64,000 nucleotides of DNA from Rhodocyclaceae bacterium (GTDB lineage: Bacteria > Pseudomonadota > Gammaproteobacteria > Burkholderiales > Rhodocyclaceae), in contig JADFDU010000052.1 of NCBI GenBank assembly GCA_018262775.1, forward strand, positions 78,134 through 142,133, in the 5' to 3' direction. Both the position numbers and the translations under genes were made by a program. The number at the start of each line of letters is the position of its first letter. Positions within the stretch are counted from its first letter, which is position 1. Shown here piece by piece: positions 32,372 through 40,751 of the stretch. The notes under the pieces are model-generated. The model was not told the origin of the DNA, searched no databases, and saw only the letters and a list, made by a program, of their open reading frames with translations.

Positions 32372-34039
32372 ATGGCTCAATACGTTTTCACCATGAACCG
32401 CGTGGGCAAGATCGTGCCGCCCAAGCGCCACATCCTCAAGGAAGTTTCCCTCAGTTTCTTTCCTGGCGCCAAGATCGGCGTGCTGGGCCTGAACGGCTCG
32501 GGCAAATCCACATTGCTCAGGATCATGGCCGGGGTGGACAAGGACATCGAGGGCGAAGCCACGCCGATGCCCAACCTCTCCATCGGCTACCTGCCGCAAG
32601 AGCCGCAGCTCGATCCGGAACAGAGCGTGCGCCAGGCGGTGGAGGAGGGATTGGGCGAGGTGTTCGAGGCGCAGCAAAAGCTGGATGCCGTATATGCCGC
32701 CTACGCCGAAGCGGATGCCGATTTCGATGCGCTGGCCGCCGAGCAGGCACGCCTGGAAGCCATCATCGCCGCTTCCGATGGGCACACGGCCGAGCAGCAA
32801 CTGGAGGTGGCCGCCGACGCCCTGCGCCTGCCGCCCTGGGAGGCAAAGATCGCCAACCTTTCAGGCGGCGAGAAGCGTCGCGTCGCGCTGTGCCGCCTGC
32901 TCCTGTCCAAGCCCGACATGCTCCTGCTCGACGAACCCACCAACCACCTCGATGCCGAATCGGTGGATTGGCTCGAACAGTTCCTCACCCGGTTTCCCGG
33001 CACCGTCGTGGCGGTGACCCACGACCGCTACTTCCTCGACAACGCCGCCGAGTGGATCCTTGAACTCGACCGCGGCCAGGGCATTCCCTGGAAGGGCAAC
33101 TACTCATCCTGGCTGGAGCAGAAGGGGACACGCCTCAAGCAGGAGGAAGCCTCCGAGTCGGCGCGTCAAAAGGCCATCAAGAAGGAACTCGACTGGGTAC
33201 GGCAAAACCCCAAGGGACGGCAGGCAAAGAGCAAGGCGCGCCTGGCCCGTTTCGACGAGTTGTCGAGTCAGGAATACCAGAAGCGCAACGAGACGCAGGA
33301 AATCTTCATTCCGGTGGCGGAGCGCCTCGGTGACAAGGTCATCGAGTTCAACGGCGTGTCGAAGGGCTACGGCGAGCGCCTGCTCATCGACAACCTGAGT
33401 TTCCAGATCCCGCCCGGCGCCATTGTCGGCATCATCGGCCCCAACGGTGCCGGCAAGTCCACGCTGTTCCGCATGATCAGCGGCAAGGAACAGCCGGATG
33501 CCGGCGAAATCGTCACCGGGCCGACCGTCAAGCTGGTGTCGGTGGAGCAGTCGCGCGAGTCGCTGCCCGACGACAAGAGTGTGTGGGAGGCCATTTCCGG
33601 CGGCGCCGACATCCTCACCGTCGGCAAGTACGAGACGCCCTCGCGCGCCTACATCGGCCGCTTCAACTTCAAGGGTGCCGATCAGCAGAAGCTCGTCGGC
33701 AACCTCTCCGGCGGCGAGCGCGGACGGCTGCATCTCGCCAAGACGCTGATTGAAGGCGGCAACGTGCTGCTGCTCGACGAGCCGTCCAACGATCTTGACG
33801 TGGAAACCCTGCGCGCGCTCGAAGATGCCCTGCTCGAATTCGCCGGTTGCGTGCTGGTGATCTCCCACGACCGCTGGTTTCTCGACCGCATCGCCACCCA
33901 CATCCTCGCCTGCGAAGGCGAGTCGCAATGGACCTTCTTCAACGGCAACTACCATGAGTACGAAGCCGACAAGGTCAAGCGGCTGGGCGAGGAGGGCGCC
34001 AAGCCGAAGCGGCTGCGCTACAAACCGCTCAAGTCGTAA
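32372..34039 (+). CDS. ettA: energy-dependent translational throttle protein EttA
   Basis: ABC-F protein that binds the ribosomal E site and gates the first peptide bond according to ATP level. It has two ATPase domains: Walker A GLNGSGKSTLL near residue 40 and GPNGAGKSTLF near residue 358, with signatures NLSGGEKRRVAL and NLSGGERGRLHL. The arm/linker region and KQNPKGRQAKSKARLARF-like linker are typical. Length 555 matches EttA. Confidence 0.96.
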   Translation: MAQYVFTMNRVGKIVPPKRHILKEVSLSFFPGAKIGVLGLNGSGKSTLLRIMAGVDKDIEGEATPMPNLSIGYLPQEPQLDPEQSVRQAVEEGLGEVFEAQQKLDAVYAAYAEADADFDALAAEQARLEAIIAASDGHTAEQQLEVAADALRLPPWEAKIANLSGGEKRRVALCRLLLSKPDMLLLDEPTNHLDAESVDWLEQFLTRFPGTVVAVTHDRYFLDNAAEWILELDRGQGIPWKGNYSSWLEQKGTRLKQEEASESARQKAIKKELDWVRQNPKGRQAKSKARLARFDELSSQEYQKRNETQEIFIPVAERLGDKVIEFNGVSKGYGERLLIDNLSFQIPPGAIVGIIGPNGAGKSTLFRMISGKEQPDAGEIVTGPTVKLVSVEQSRESLPDDKSVWEAISGGADILTVGKYETPSRAYIGRFNFKGADQQKLVGNLSGGERGRLHLAKTLIEGGNVLLLDEPSNDLDVETLRALEDALLEFAGCVLVISHDRWFLDRIATHILACEGESQWTFFNGNYHEYEADKVKRLGEEGAKPKRLRYKPLKS

Positions 34040-34080
34040 TATGATCCAGCAGGGAATGGCCGACAAGCAGGAGGCTGCCA

Positions 34081-34497
34081 ATGCACAGGATGATCTGGGA
34101 CGAAAGACTGTCAACCCGCCACGCGGGAATGGCCAGCGACCATCGGAAAATGGTCGAACTGATCAATCGCCTGGGCGAGTCCATGGCGGAAGGCAGTAGC
34201 AAGTTCACCCGCTGCGCCATTTTCGACGAGATCATCCGCCACACGCGATCGCACTTTGATATGGAAGACCGGCTGATGGTCGGGCACAGCTATCCTGCGG
34301 TCGAAGAACATCGGAGCGAGCATGCCTCCCTGGTGAAAAAGCTGCTCACGCACAAGCAGTGGATTGAAGAGAGCGGCAAGGATTTCCCGGCCACGATGCT
34401 GCATTTCCTGGATTTCTGGTGGACCCACCACATCCAGACGATGGACGAGGAGATGGCCGAGTTCATTACCGCTTCGCCTGCCGACGTGCAGGGCTGA
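34081..34497 (+). CDS. bacteriohemerythrin
   Basis: A 138-residue non-heme di-iron O2-binding protein. The ligand pattern is complete: His in DHRKMVELIN, HTRSHFDMEDRLM, HRSEHASL and the final HHIQTMDEEM. The bases after its stop hold copy 8 of the dispersed motif, then the SCO gene. A role in O2 sensing or delivery to respiratory enzymes is possible. Confidence 0.92.
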   Translation: MHRMIWDERLSTRHAGMASDHRKMVELINRLGESMAEGSSKFTRCAIFDEIIRHTRSHFDMEDRLMVGHSYPAVEEHRSEHASLVKKLLTHKQWIEESGKDFPATMLHFLDFWWTHHIQTMDEEMAEFITASPADVQG

Positions 34498-34499
34498 AG

Positions 34500-34523
34500 C
34501 GCCGTATCGCACAGACTGACTTT
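34500..34523 (+). repeat. dispersed CGCCGT-N10-CTGACTTT motif, copy 8
   Basis: CGCCGT and CTGACTTT match fully, with centre atcgcacaga. It is intergenic, beginning three bases after the hemerythrin stop. Confidence 0.78.
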
Positions 34524-34553
34524 CGTGGCATTCTTTCCGGGGAGACATTTGTC

Positions 34554-35441
34554 GTGAAACAAATTGCAGCAGTCCTTCTGCTGTTTGCCTTCGCCGTGGC
34601 GGCGGGAGCGTCCGAAGACGCTGCGGCAGGACTGGCGGCTGTGCGCGATCTGGGTCGCCTCAACGGCGAGGCGCTTGCCTGCGGCAACAAGGACACCGCC
34701 GCGTGGACAAGAATCCTCATGCTCAACCATGCGCCCAAGACGCGAATCTACGGTGAAGCCTACGAGGAGGGCACGCAGGAAGCATTCACGGCGCATGGCC
34801 GCGGCACGCCCTGTCCAACTTCAGCTGAGGCGGCCGCCACGCTGGAGGCCGTCACACAGCGACTGAAAACTGTGCTGCCAGCACCCGGCCAGGTGCCCCC
34901 GGGGCACAGCCAGGAGGGAAGCGAGCTGAACGCCGTCGTACCGCGCTATCTGCTGCAGGATCCGAACGGCCGGGCGGTAACGAACGAGGACTTTCCGGGG
35001 CGCTTCCAACTGATCACTTTCGGCTACACCTCCTGCCCTGATGTCTGTCCGACGACGCTCCTGGAAATGAAGGAGGTGCTCAAGGCGCTGGGTGACAAGG
35101 CCGCGCAACTTCAGCCGATTTTTATCACCGTCGATCCCGAGCGCGACAGTGCGCAAGTGCTGCGCGAGTACACCTCGGCCTTCGACCCGCGCATTCTCGG
35201 CCTGCGCGGTTCGGAGGCGCTCACTCGCCGGGCCGCCGCCGAGTTCAAGGTGCGCTACGAGAAAGTGCGCGATCCCGCCGCTTCGCCCGGGAGCTACACG
35301 GTCGATCATTCCGCCGGGACGATTCTCCTCGACCCGGATGGCCGCGCCATCGCCCGCTTTGCCTATGCCACGCCGGCGCAGCAGTTGGCGCAACGGATAG
35401 CGGCGCTGATGCAGGAAGGCAGCCAGCGCCCGTCGCGCTAA
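34554..35441 (+). CDS. SCO1/SenC-family protein with an extra N-terminal domain
   Basis: Periplasmic thioredoxin-fold copper chaperone for cytochrome oxidase assembly. The copper Cys pair is in TSCPDVCPTTLLEM near residue 160, and the His ligand is in TVDHSAGTILLDPDG near residue 250. The start is GTG at 34554 (VKQIAAVLLLF) with a signal peptide. Residues 25-115 form a separate segment with two cysteines (ALACGNKD, GTPCPTS) that standard SCO proteins lack. Total length is 295 residues against the usual ~200. Confidence 0.88.
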   Translation: MKQIAAVLLLFAFAVAAGASEDAAAGLAAVRDLGRLNGEALACGNKDTAAWTRILMLNHAPKTRIYGEAYEEGTQEAFTAHGRGTPCPTSAEAAATLEAVTQRLKTVLPAPGQVPPGHSQEGSELNAVVPRYLLQDPNGRAVTNEDFPGRFQLITFGYTSCPDVCPTTLLEMKEVLKALGDKAAQLQPIFITVDPERDSAQVLREYTSAFDPRILGLRGSEALTRRAAAEFKVRYEKVRDPAASPGSYTVDHSAGTILLDPDGRAIARFAYATPAQQLAQRIAALMQEGSQRPSR

Positions 35442-35480
35442 GCCGCAGGCTGCCGGCCATTCCAGACGGCCTGGCTGCCC

Positions 35481-36743
35481 TCAATTCTCCGCCAGCCACT
35501 GCCTGATCCGTGCGTACACTTCTTTCCGGCACAACAGGTCGAGGTGGCCCGTTTTGTAGGTAATCCACTGCCGGTCTTGCGGGAATGCCAGGTTGCGTTC
35601 GCGTTCTGCATGACTGCCAAGCGCACTCGCCACCGGTACCAGTCCGTCGCCGATCAGTCTGTCCATCAGTTTGTTCTTGAGGTTGCCCTTGGGGTTATCC
35701 ATGGGGTTATCCATGAGGTCGGCCACCTGCTTGCTGGTGGTCGCGGCAATCGCATAGCACTGCACGCCCTGCGGGAGCGGCAGGGTGCTGTGATGGCTGC
35801 CTGACTTCGTGAAGCGATCGCGGCCGTGCCAGTCCTCGTCGAGTAGATAGCCGTGGCGCAGGTCCGTGATGCCGGCGCTGCGAATCTTGCCCAGGCGGGA
35901 CAGCGGCGCGGTGTAGGGGCTGAGCCCCAGCGTGATGTCGATCCAGTTGCCGCCGCGCTCCATCGGTGCGCCGTGGTGCGGCGTGCCGAGAAAGAGGATT
36001 TTTTTCAGCCGTTGTGGCCATGCGTGGCCCGCCGCCGTGGCGTAATGCCAGGCGCTGCGCGCCAGCAGGCCGCCCATGCTGTGTCCCAGAATATTCAGTT
36101 CCTCGACAGGGACCGGCCACGCCTCAAGCAGGGTTTCGAGCAGTTCGGCGAACTCGCGCCCGTTCGTGGAGATGTGCCGGCCGCTGTTGTAGTGCAGATA
36201 GATGCTCGTGAAGCCGAGGTCGTGTTCGAGTGCGGCGCCGTGGTCGTGACCTTGCCGTTTCCACTGCAGATCATTCATGCACAGGCCATGTGCCAGAAGC
36301 AGCAGTTTGCCGCCGACATTCGGCAGGGCGGCGGCCAGTGCCGCTTTGTCCAGTTGCAGCGGTTTTCCGCCTTTGCGCAGGTGCATGCGGATGGCCAGCG
36401 GGTTGCCGCTGGCTTCGAGGTAGTCGCCCAGCACGCCATTCAGCGCCGCCAGGACGGCCTCGCGCTCGGGCGAGGATTGCCTTTCGCCGAACAAGGGTAC
36501 CAGCCGCCCCAGCACCGCATCGAGCCCTCCGCCCACGAGTCGCGTCACGCCGCGGATGCTGCGGTAAACGAAACCGGTAATGCCGCGCGTGCGGCCTGCA
36601 GGCGTCTTGCCGAGTGGTGCAGGGGTGCTGGCGATGTTGTGATGCATCGCCTCGACCAGGTCGGTGAGCCCGGCGACGGCATCGGTCGCCAGTCGGCTGA
36701 AGCTGTGCAGGTCGGTGGGGTGGAGGTGAGTGGGCTTCGGCAT
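35481..36743 (-). CDS. alpha/beta-hydrolase, lipase/esterase-like
   Basis: A 420-residue hydrolase. The oxyanion-hole region is LLLAHGLCMNDLQW and the nucleophile elbow is GHSMGGLLARS. The catalytic His is probably in YKTGHLDLL near the C-terminus, with Asp in GDGLVP. FLGTPHHGAPMER resembles triacylglycerol lipases. No signal peptide is seen. A short in-frame duplication (MDNPMDNPKGN) occurs near residue 345. Substrate unknown. Confidence 0.87.
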   Translation of the reverse strand: MPKPTHLHPTDLHSFSRLATDAVAGLTDLVEAMHHNIASTPAPLGKTPAGRTRGITGFVYRSIRGVTRLVGGGLDAVLGRLVPLFGERQSSPEREAVLAALNGVLGDYLEASGNPLAIRMHLRKGGKPLQLDKAALAAALPNVGGKLLLLAHGLCMNDLQWKRQGHDHGAALEHDLGFTSIYLHYNSGRHISTNGREFAELLETLLEAWPVPVEELNILGHSMGGLLARSAWHYATAAGHAWPQRLKKILFLGTPHHGAPMERGGNWIDITLGLSPYTAPLSRLGKIRSAGITDLRHGYLLDEDWHGRDRFTKSGSHHSTLPLPQGVQCYAIAATTSKQVADLMDNPMDNPKGNLKNKLMDRLIGDGLVPVASALGSHAERERNLAFPQDRQWITYKTGHLDLLCRKEVYARIRQWLAEN

Positions 36744-36889
36744 GGATTCGAACTGCCCTGCATCGCAGAGAGTTTGCGCTGAGTTTCCGCTGTGCTGAGC
36801 GTTACATTCTATTGCATTTGCTTACAGCGCCGGCCGTTGCGGCCGACTAGCATGAGGGTGTCTCAATTGTGGAAACGGAAGGACATCGG

Positions 36890-37225
36890 ATGAAAAGCAG
36901 AACAAGAATACGCGCCGCACTGGTGGCTACCCTGGGCGCCATGGCCCTGGCGGCCTCGACGGGCGCGCTCGCGCACGAACGTGGCAAGCACGAGTGGCAT
37001 GGCAGCCAACCGGGACACGGATGGGGGCATGCGTACCCTGTGTACTCCGCGTACCCTGTGCAACCTGCGTATCGCTATCACGCTTACCGCCCGCATCATG
37101 TCATGCGCGAGCGGGTCGTTTTCCTTGAGCCGCCGCCAGTGATCTACGCACGCCCTGCCTACTCCGCCCCGCCGGGCATCGTCATCGGTGTCAGCCTCCC
37201 GCCGCTGGTGATTCGGTTGCGCTGA
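36890..37225 (+). CDS. small secreted His/Pro/Tyr-rich protein
   Basis: 111 residues from the ATG at 36890. A clear signal peptide (AALVATLGAMALAASTGALA) is followed by a His/Gly segment (HERGKHEWHGSQPGHGWGH), a Tyr/Pro-rich stretch (YPVYSAYPVQPAYRYHAYRPHH) and a hydrophobic tail ending VSLPPLVIRLR. The composition suggests metal binding or a surface/matrix protein. No enzyme motif is present. Confidence 0.75.
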   Translation: MKSRTRIRAALVATLGAMALAASTGALAHERGKHEWHGSQPGHGWGHAYPVYSAYPVQPAYRYHAYRPHHVMRERVVFLEPPPVIYARPAYSAPPGIVIGVSLPPLVIRLR

Positions 37226-37280
37226 ACGGTGCTCGCAGCCGTTGGCCCAGATTGCCGCAGATCCTTGCAACCGCAGGGTG

Positions 37281-37350
37281 GTGAATGATGGTGAATGATG
37301 GTGAATAGCGCCGGGAAACATCCGCTTTTTCGGCGTGTACCTTTTCGGCG
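37281..37350 (+). repeat. two short tandem repeats upstream of the FolE gene
   Basis: The 10-mer gtgaatgatg is repeated 2.6 times at 37281-37306. A 15-base period unit (cttttcggcgtgta) occurs twice at about 37325-37353. Both lie in the 165-base interval before the FolE-like gene and may vary in copy number. Confidence 0.75.
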
Positions 37351-37390
37351 TGTATGATTTCTGCTTCAACAGTTGAATGAGCTTGAAACC

Positions 37391-38020
37391 ATGCCTGATT
37401 GCTCCGATCGCGCTTCGCGCGAATGTGCCGACATCGGCATCCCCCGCCAGAATGCCTTCAATCCCGTCGCTTTCGAGCAGGCGGTGAGCGACCTGCTCGC
37501 CGCCTGCGGCATCGCGCCGGACATGCAGCACATGGGCCGCACGGCGGAGCGGGTGCGCACGTTGTGGCAGAAGCGCCTGCTCGGCGGCTACGACATGGAT
37601 CCTGCCGAGGCGCTGGGCGAAGGCTTCGAAGATGTGCGCCGCGACATGGTGGTGGTGCGCGGCATCGCCGTGCATGGCGTCTGTCCGCACCATCTCGTGC
37701 CATTCCGCGGCGTGGCGCACGTCGCCTATCTGCCAGGCGGGCGACTGCACGGCTTCGGCCGCATTGCCCGCATGGTCGATGCCATCGGCCACCGCTTCAC
37801 CTACCAGGAGTGGATGACACGCGACATCGCCGAGGCGCTGGTGACGCACGGCAAGGCGGCCGGCGGCGCCTGCGTCGTCGAGGCGGAGCAGTTGTGCCTG
37901 CTGCTGGGGGAGGACCGGCGCGGCGACGAGCGTGTGGTGACGCAGGCTTTTACCGGAGCCTTCGAGCAATCGGGTCAGTTGCGCACGGAGTTCCTGCGCG
38001 CCATCGGCGGCAAGCTTTAG
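37391..38020 (+). CDS. folE: GTP cyclohydrolase I family protein
   Basis: A T-fold enzyme of folate/queuosine-type pathways. It has VHGVCPHHLVPFRGVAHVAYLPGGRLHGFGRIARMVD, including the zinc Cys and catalytic His pair. The C-terminal zinc segment reads EAEQLCLLLGEDRRGD, where canonical enzymes have AxHxCMxxRG. The zinc Cys is kept, but the catalytic His (E. coli His179) is Gln. Length is 209 residues from the ATG at 37391. It may be a divergent or altered-function paralogue. Confidence 0.82.
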   Translation: MPDCSDRASRECADIGIPRQNAFNPVAFEQAVSDLLAACGIAPDMQHMGRTAERVRTLWQKRLLGGYDMDPAEALGEGFEDVRRDMVVVRGIAVHGVCPHHLVPFRGVAHVAYLPGGRLHGFGRIARMVDAIGHRFTYQEWMTRDIAEALVTHGKAAGGACVVEAEQLCLLLGEDRRGDERVVTQAFTGAFEQSGQLRTEFLRAIGGKL

Positions 38021-38146
38021 TGAGCAACTTCACGAGGCAAGTGGTTCCTGCCGGCAAGAAGCGCACTGGGCATTTCGATTTCTTCAGGCCTTAATTCGAA
38101 CAATATTTTTGGCGCGAGTATCTGACGCCCGAGCTGGCCTGAGCGT

Positions 38147-38386
38147 TCAGAGTGTTTCGTGCGTGCCGTCGCACAGCGGCGGGTTCGCCGTGTGCTTGCA
38201 GCCGCAGAACCACACCTTCTCCGATTTCTCCGCCCTGAATTCCACCGGTACGAAGGCCGTGCCCTTGTGCGAGCCGTCACAGAAGGGCTGACTTTTGCTT
38301 CTGCCGCAGGCGCACCACCAGTACTTCCTGCCGGCTTCCACGTCGACGCCGTAGGGGGATTTTTGCGGGATGTCGGGTTCGTCCAT
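38147..38386 (-). CDS. CDGSH iron-sulfur domain protein
   Basis: 79 residues with two mitoNEET-type 2Fe-2S motifs: CACGRSKSQPFCDGSH and CGCKHTANPPLCDGTH. I used the internal Met at 38386 (MDEPDIPQKSPYG), which has a GGAG ribosome site. A start nine codons upstream is possible. Such proteins act in redox or iron-sulfur transfer. It is divergent from tusE. Copy 9 of the motif overlaps it antisense. Confidence 0.9.
   Translation of the reverse strand: MDEPDIPQKSPYGVDVEAGRKYWWCACGRSKSQPFCDGSHKGTAFVPVEFRAEKSEKVWFCGCKHTANPPLCDGTHETL
38272..38295 (+). repeat. dispersed CGCCGT-N10-CTGACTTT motif, copy 9 (weak)
   Basis: The left half is AGCCGT, CTGACTTT matches fully, and the centre cacagaaggg matches the consensus poorly. 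It is antisense to the CDGSH gene over conserved FCDGSH codons, so this copy could be chance. Confidence 0.4.
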
Positions 38387-38425
38387 GTCGGTTCTCCACC
38401 TTGATGGGGGCATCAGGAAGTTCGT

Positions 38426-38459
38426 TTGACATTGAATAATTGTTGACTAACAATGTCAA
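38426..38459. promoter_or_regulatory. candidate operator and promoter upstream of tusE
   Basis: TTGACATTG (38426-38434) and CAATGTCAA (38451-38459) form a perfect 9-bp inverted repeat. A nested TTGAC (38443) pairs with the same GTCAA. TTGACA at 38426 followed 17 bases later by AACAAT (38449) is a plausible sigma-70 promoter for the plus strand. A dimeric regulator covering the promoter is inferred. Confidence 0.6.
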
Positions 38460-38505
38460 GTATCAAATACATAAAAACCACCCCAACCCCAACAGAGAGA
38501 ACTTC

Positions 38506-38835
38506 ATGATCGTCATCAACGGCAAAGAGATCGAAACCGACGCGGAAGGCTATCTGGCCCAGCTCGACGATTGGTCGGCAGACATTGCCAGCCACCTGGC
38601 GCAGCAGGACAACCTGCAACTCACGGACGACCACTGGATATTGCTCAACTGGATCCGCGGCTACTACCAGGAGAACGGCACGGCACCGAACCTGCGCACC
38701 ATGCAGAAGCTGCTCAAAGAAGAACTGGGCGAGGAATGGTCCGACAAGCGCCGCCTGTTCGACCTTTTCCCTTATGGCCCGGCCAAGCAGGGTGCACGCT
38801 ACGCCGGCATGCCGAAGCCGACCGGCTGCGTCTGA
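38506..38835 (+). CDS. tusE: TusE/DsrC-family sulfur carrier
   Basis: 109 residues. The C-terminal arm is GMPKPTGCV with the active penultimate Cys. The second Cys of dissimilatory DsrC, ten residues earlier, is Ala here (GARYAGMPK), which marks a TusE-type carrier for tRNA 2-thiouridine or general sulfur relay. The core DDHWILLNWIRGYYQENGTAPNLR is conserved. The start is ATG at 38506. A thioredoxin gene follows 11 bases later. Confidence 0.9.
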   Translation: MIVINGKEIETDAEGYLAQLDDWSADIASHLAQQDNLQLTDDHWILLNWIRGYYQENGTAPNLRTMQKLLKEELGEEWSDKRRLFDLFPYGPAKQGARYAGMPKPTGCV

Positions 38836-38846
38836 TAGCGGGGCGC

Positions 38847-39221
38847 ATGGATTGCATTGTCGACGTCAGTGAGGCGGATTTCGAACAAAGCGTGATAGCG
38901 CGCTCGCACGAGGTACCGGTGCTGCTGGACATCAGCGCCGACTGGTGCGGACCCTGCCGCGTACTGTCACCGTTGATCGAACGACTGGCGAGGGAGCACG
39001 CCGGCGCCTTCATTCTGGCCAACGTCGATGCCGACGAAAACATGAAGCTTGCCGGTCGTCACAAGGTGCGCGGTTTCCCCACCGTGATCGCCTACAGCCG
39101 GGGCGTGGAGATCGGGCGCTTCCACAGCGCGCAGACGGAAGGATTCCTGCGCCGCTTCATCGATGACATCACCCGCCGTCACGCCACCCAAGCTACCCAA
39201 GTCGCCGGCCAGCCGGCCTGA
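38847..39221 (+). CDS. thioredoxin
   Basis: 124-residue cytoplasmic disulfide reductase with the WCGPCR active site (DISADWCGPCRVLSP) near residue 34. The cis-Pro is in KVRGFPTVIAYSRG. The start is ATG at 38847. The C-terminus carries a short extra tail (ATQATQVAGQPA). Coupling to tusE suggests it reduces the sulfur carrier, by inference from context. Confidence 0.93.
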   Translation: MDCIVDVSEADFEQSVIARSHEVPVLLDISADWCGPCRVLSPLIERLAREHAGAFILANVDADENMKLAGRHKVRGFPTVIAYSRGVEIGRFHSAQTEGFLRRFIDDITRRHATQATQVAGQPA

Positions 39222-39224
39222 TCC

Positions 39225-39770
39225 TTAGCTCGGTTCCTTCAGCCGTTGTAGCTCGACGTGAATGGTTTGCTCGCCGTCTGTCAGCCATGTCTGACCGTCC
39301 TGGATCGTGCATTGCAGGCTCATGTTGCGGCTGGCCAGCGCGGCGATTCCCTGCGAGGCGGCGGTCGGCAGGCTCATCACGGTGAGGTTGCGCAGCCGTT
39401 CCAATTTGTCGCGGCTCTGGCCCCACCACAGATCGGCGCCGCGTCCGCCGTAACTCAGCACCACGACACGTTTGGCCTTGCCGCAAGCCTTGCGGATCTC
39501 GCGTTCGTCTGGCAGGCCGACTTCGATCCATAGTTCGATGACACCGGTGAGATCCTTCTGCCATAGCGCCGGCTCGTCGCCAGCCGACAGGCCGCGACCG
39601 AATTCCAGCCGCTCGCTGGCAAAGAGCGCAAAGGCCAGCAGGCGCACCATCATGCGCTCGTCCGTCTCGGATGGATGGCGCGCGAGCATGAGGACATGGT
39701 TCTGGTAGTAGTTGCGGTCCATGTCCGCAATCTGCAGGTCCGCCTTGAAGATGGTTGCCTTAAGGGCCAT
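39225..39770 (-). CDS. yaeQ: YaeQ-family protein
   Basis: 181 residues matching YaeQ (MALKATIFKADLQIADMDRNYYQ, LTLARHPSETDERMM-like segment, WIEVGLPDEREIRKACG, LSYGGRGADLWW). The fold is related to PD-(D/E)XK nucleases. The cellular role is unknown. It is convergent with the thioredoxin gene, three bases apart, and its upstream region opens the accessory island. Confidence 0.92.
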   Translation of the reverse strand: MALKATIFKADLQIADMDRNYYQNHVLMLARHPSETDERMMVRLLAFALFASERLEFGRGLSAGDEPALWQKDLTGVIELWIEVGLPDEREIRKACGKAKRVVVLSYGGRGADLWWGQSRDKLERLRNLTVMSLPTAASQGIAALASRNMSLQCTIQDGQTWLTDGEQTIHVELQRLKEPS

Positions 39771-39848
39771 GGGCTCATTGTATCCAGTGCGGCGGCTTTA
39801 GCATCATCAATGCGCGAGATGTACACCGCCGAAATACTGCGATCTTGC

Positions 39849-39872
39849 CGCCGTCTTGCAGGGACTGACTTT
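39849..39872 (+). repeat. dispersed CGCCGT-N10-CTGACTTT motif, copy 10
   Basis: CGCCGT and CTGACTTT match fully, with centre cttgcaggga, one of the two copies closest to consensus. It is intergenic, between yaeQ and the helicase fragment. Confidence 0.8.
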
Positions 39873-39981
39873 TGCCTCTCGCGGCGTTTAGCCGGCAGGG
39901 CGAGGGGCATAGGGTAATCGGTAGCTGCACCGGCCAACATTACTGCGCTCTTGATGACGCTGAGCTATGGGATAATTCCCC

Positions 39982-40209
39982 ATGCCCAGGATTTTCGATA
40001 ATATCGATCAAGATCTTCTCTCGGCCCTCCGGGCAACACTTTCCCTTTCCGATCGTGCCGATTTCTGTTTTGGCTACCTGAAGAAACCGTCCGGCAATCT
40101 GAAACCGCAAAGTATCTGCGCCCGCCACCTCAAGGCCAAAGGCTTAAAGGTAGACGCCAAGCCAAAAAAGCCACCTGTAAAGCATTGGAGAATCGCCGAG
40201 ACATTCTAG
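39982..40209 (+). pseudogene. N-terminal fragment of a PLD/SNF2-type helicase
   Basis: A 75-codon frame. The first ~32 residues ([20 protein letters not shown], then RADFCFGYL) resemble the start of large helicases that carry a PLD-like N-terminal domain, found in accessory and defence loci. After that the similarity stops and a Lys/Pro-rich tail follows. I read it as the remnant of a deleted gene. It could be a small real protein. Confidence 0.45.
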
Positions 40210-40226
40210 AATATTCGCTGCGAATA
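40204..40226. promoter_or_regulatory. clustered palindromes upstream of the DUF cassette
   Basis: TTCTAGAA (40204-40211) is followed at once by TATTCG-CTG-CGAATA (40212-40226). Both are perfect inverted repeats, 28 bases before the cassette start, where an autoregulatory operator would sit. Confidence 0.5.
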
Positions 40227-40253
40227 CGGTGTATAGATACCAAAGGGAGAACC

Positions 40254-40751
40254 ATGGGCCTGGAAACATTGACTGAAGAAAAGATTGCCGAGTTGCTGGG
40301 CAGCCCCAAGCGGGTGGTAAATCCGCAAGCGCGCGAAAGGCAGGACGGTAAACATCTGCGACGTGACTATCGCGTAGTCAGTGTCGATGGTAACCACCTC
40401 TTCTCTTTATTCACTCGCCAAAGCACCAAGATCGCTGACGGTTTCAGCGCGGGCTTGCTGTGGCATGCCAAAACGGGTGAAGAGGTGATATTGATGCGTT
40501 GCAATGGCAACGATCACCCCCACCCCAATAAGTTGGAGCGAGAGCATATTGCCTTTTGTTGCCATGTGCATATGGCGACCGAGCGCTACATTCAGGCTAA
40601 TCTTAAGACTGAGGCGTATGCGCAGGAAACCGGAGCCTATCGCACCCTGTCAGGCGCTTTGCATCATCTGGTGGAACAGGCGCATATCGAGGGATTGAAA
40701 ACCGAACCCGATGGGCCGCAACAGACAGGGCTGTTTGGGGGTGAAACATGA
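40254..40751 (+). CDS. uncharacterised protein, first gene of a two-gene cassette (possibly DUF6978)
   Basis: 165 residues from the ATG at 40254 (MGLETLTEEKIAELLG, ribosome site AGGGAGA). Conserved-looking parts are DYRVVSVDGNHLFSLFTRQS, EVILMRCNGNDHPHPNKLE and HIAFCCHVHMATERYIQ. The His-rich HPHPN and CCHVHM segments could bind metal. I recall similar proteins next to DUF1828 genes but cannot confirm the family. The stop overlaps the next ATG by four bases. Codon use is less GC-biased than in neighbours. Confidence 0.7.
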   Translation: MGLETLTEEKIAELLGSPKRVVNPQARERQDGKHLRRDYRVVSVDGNHLFSLFTRQSTKIADGFSAGLLWHAKTGEEVILMRCNGNDHPHPNKLEREHIAFCCHVHMATERYIQANLKTEAYAQETGAYRTLSGALHHLVEQAHIEGLKTEPDGPQQTGLFGGET

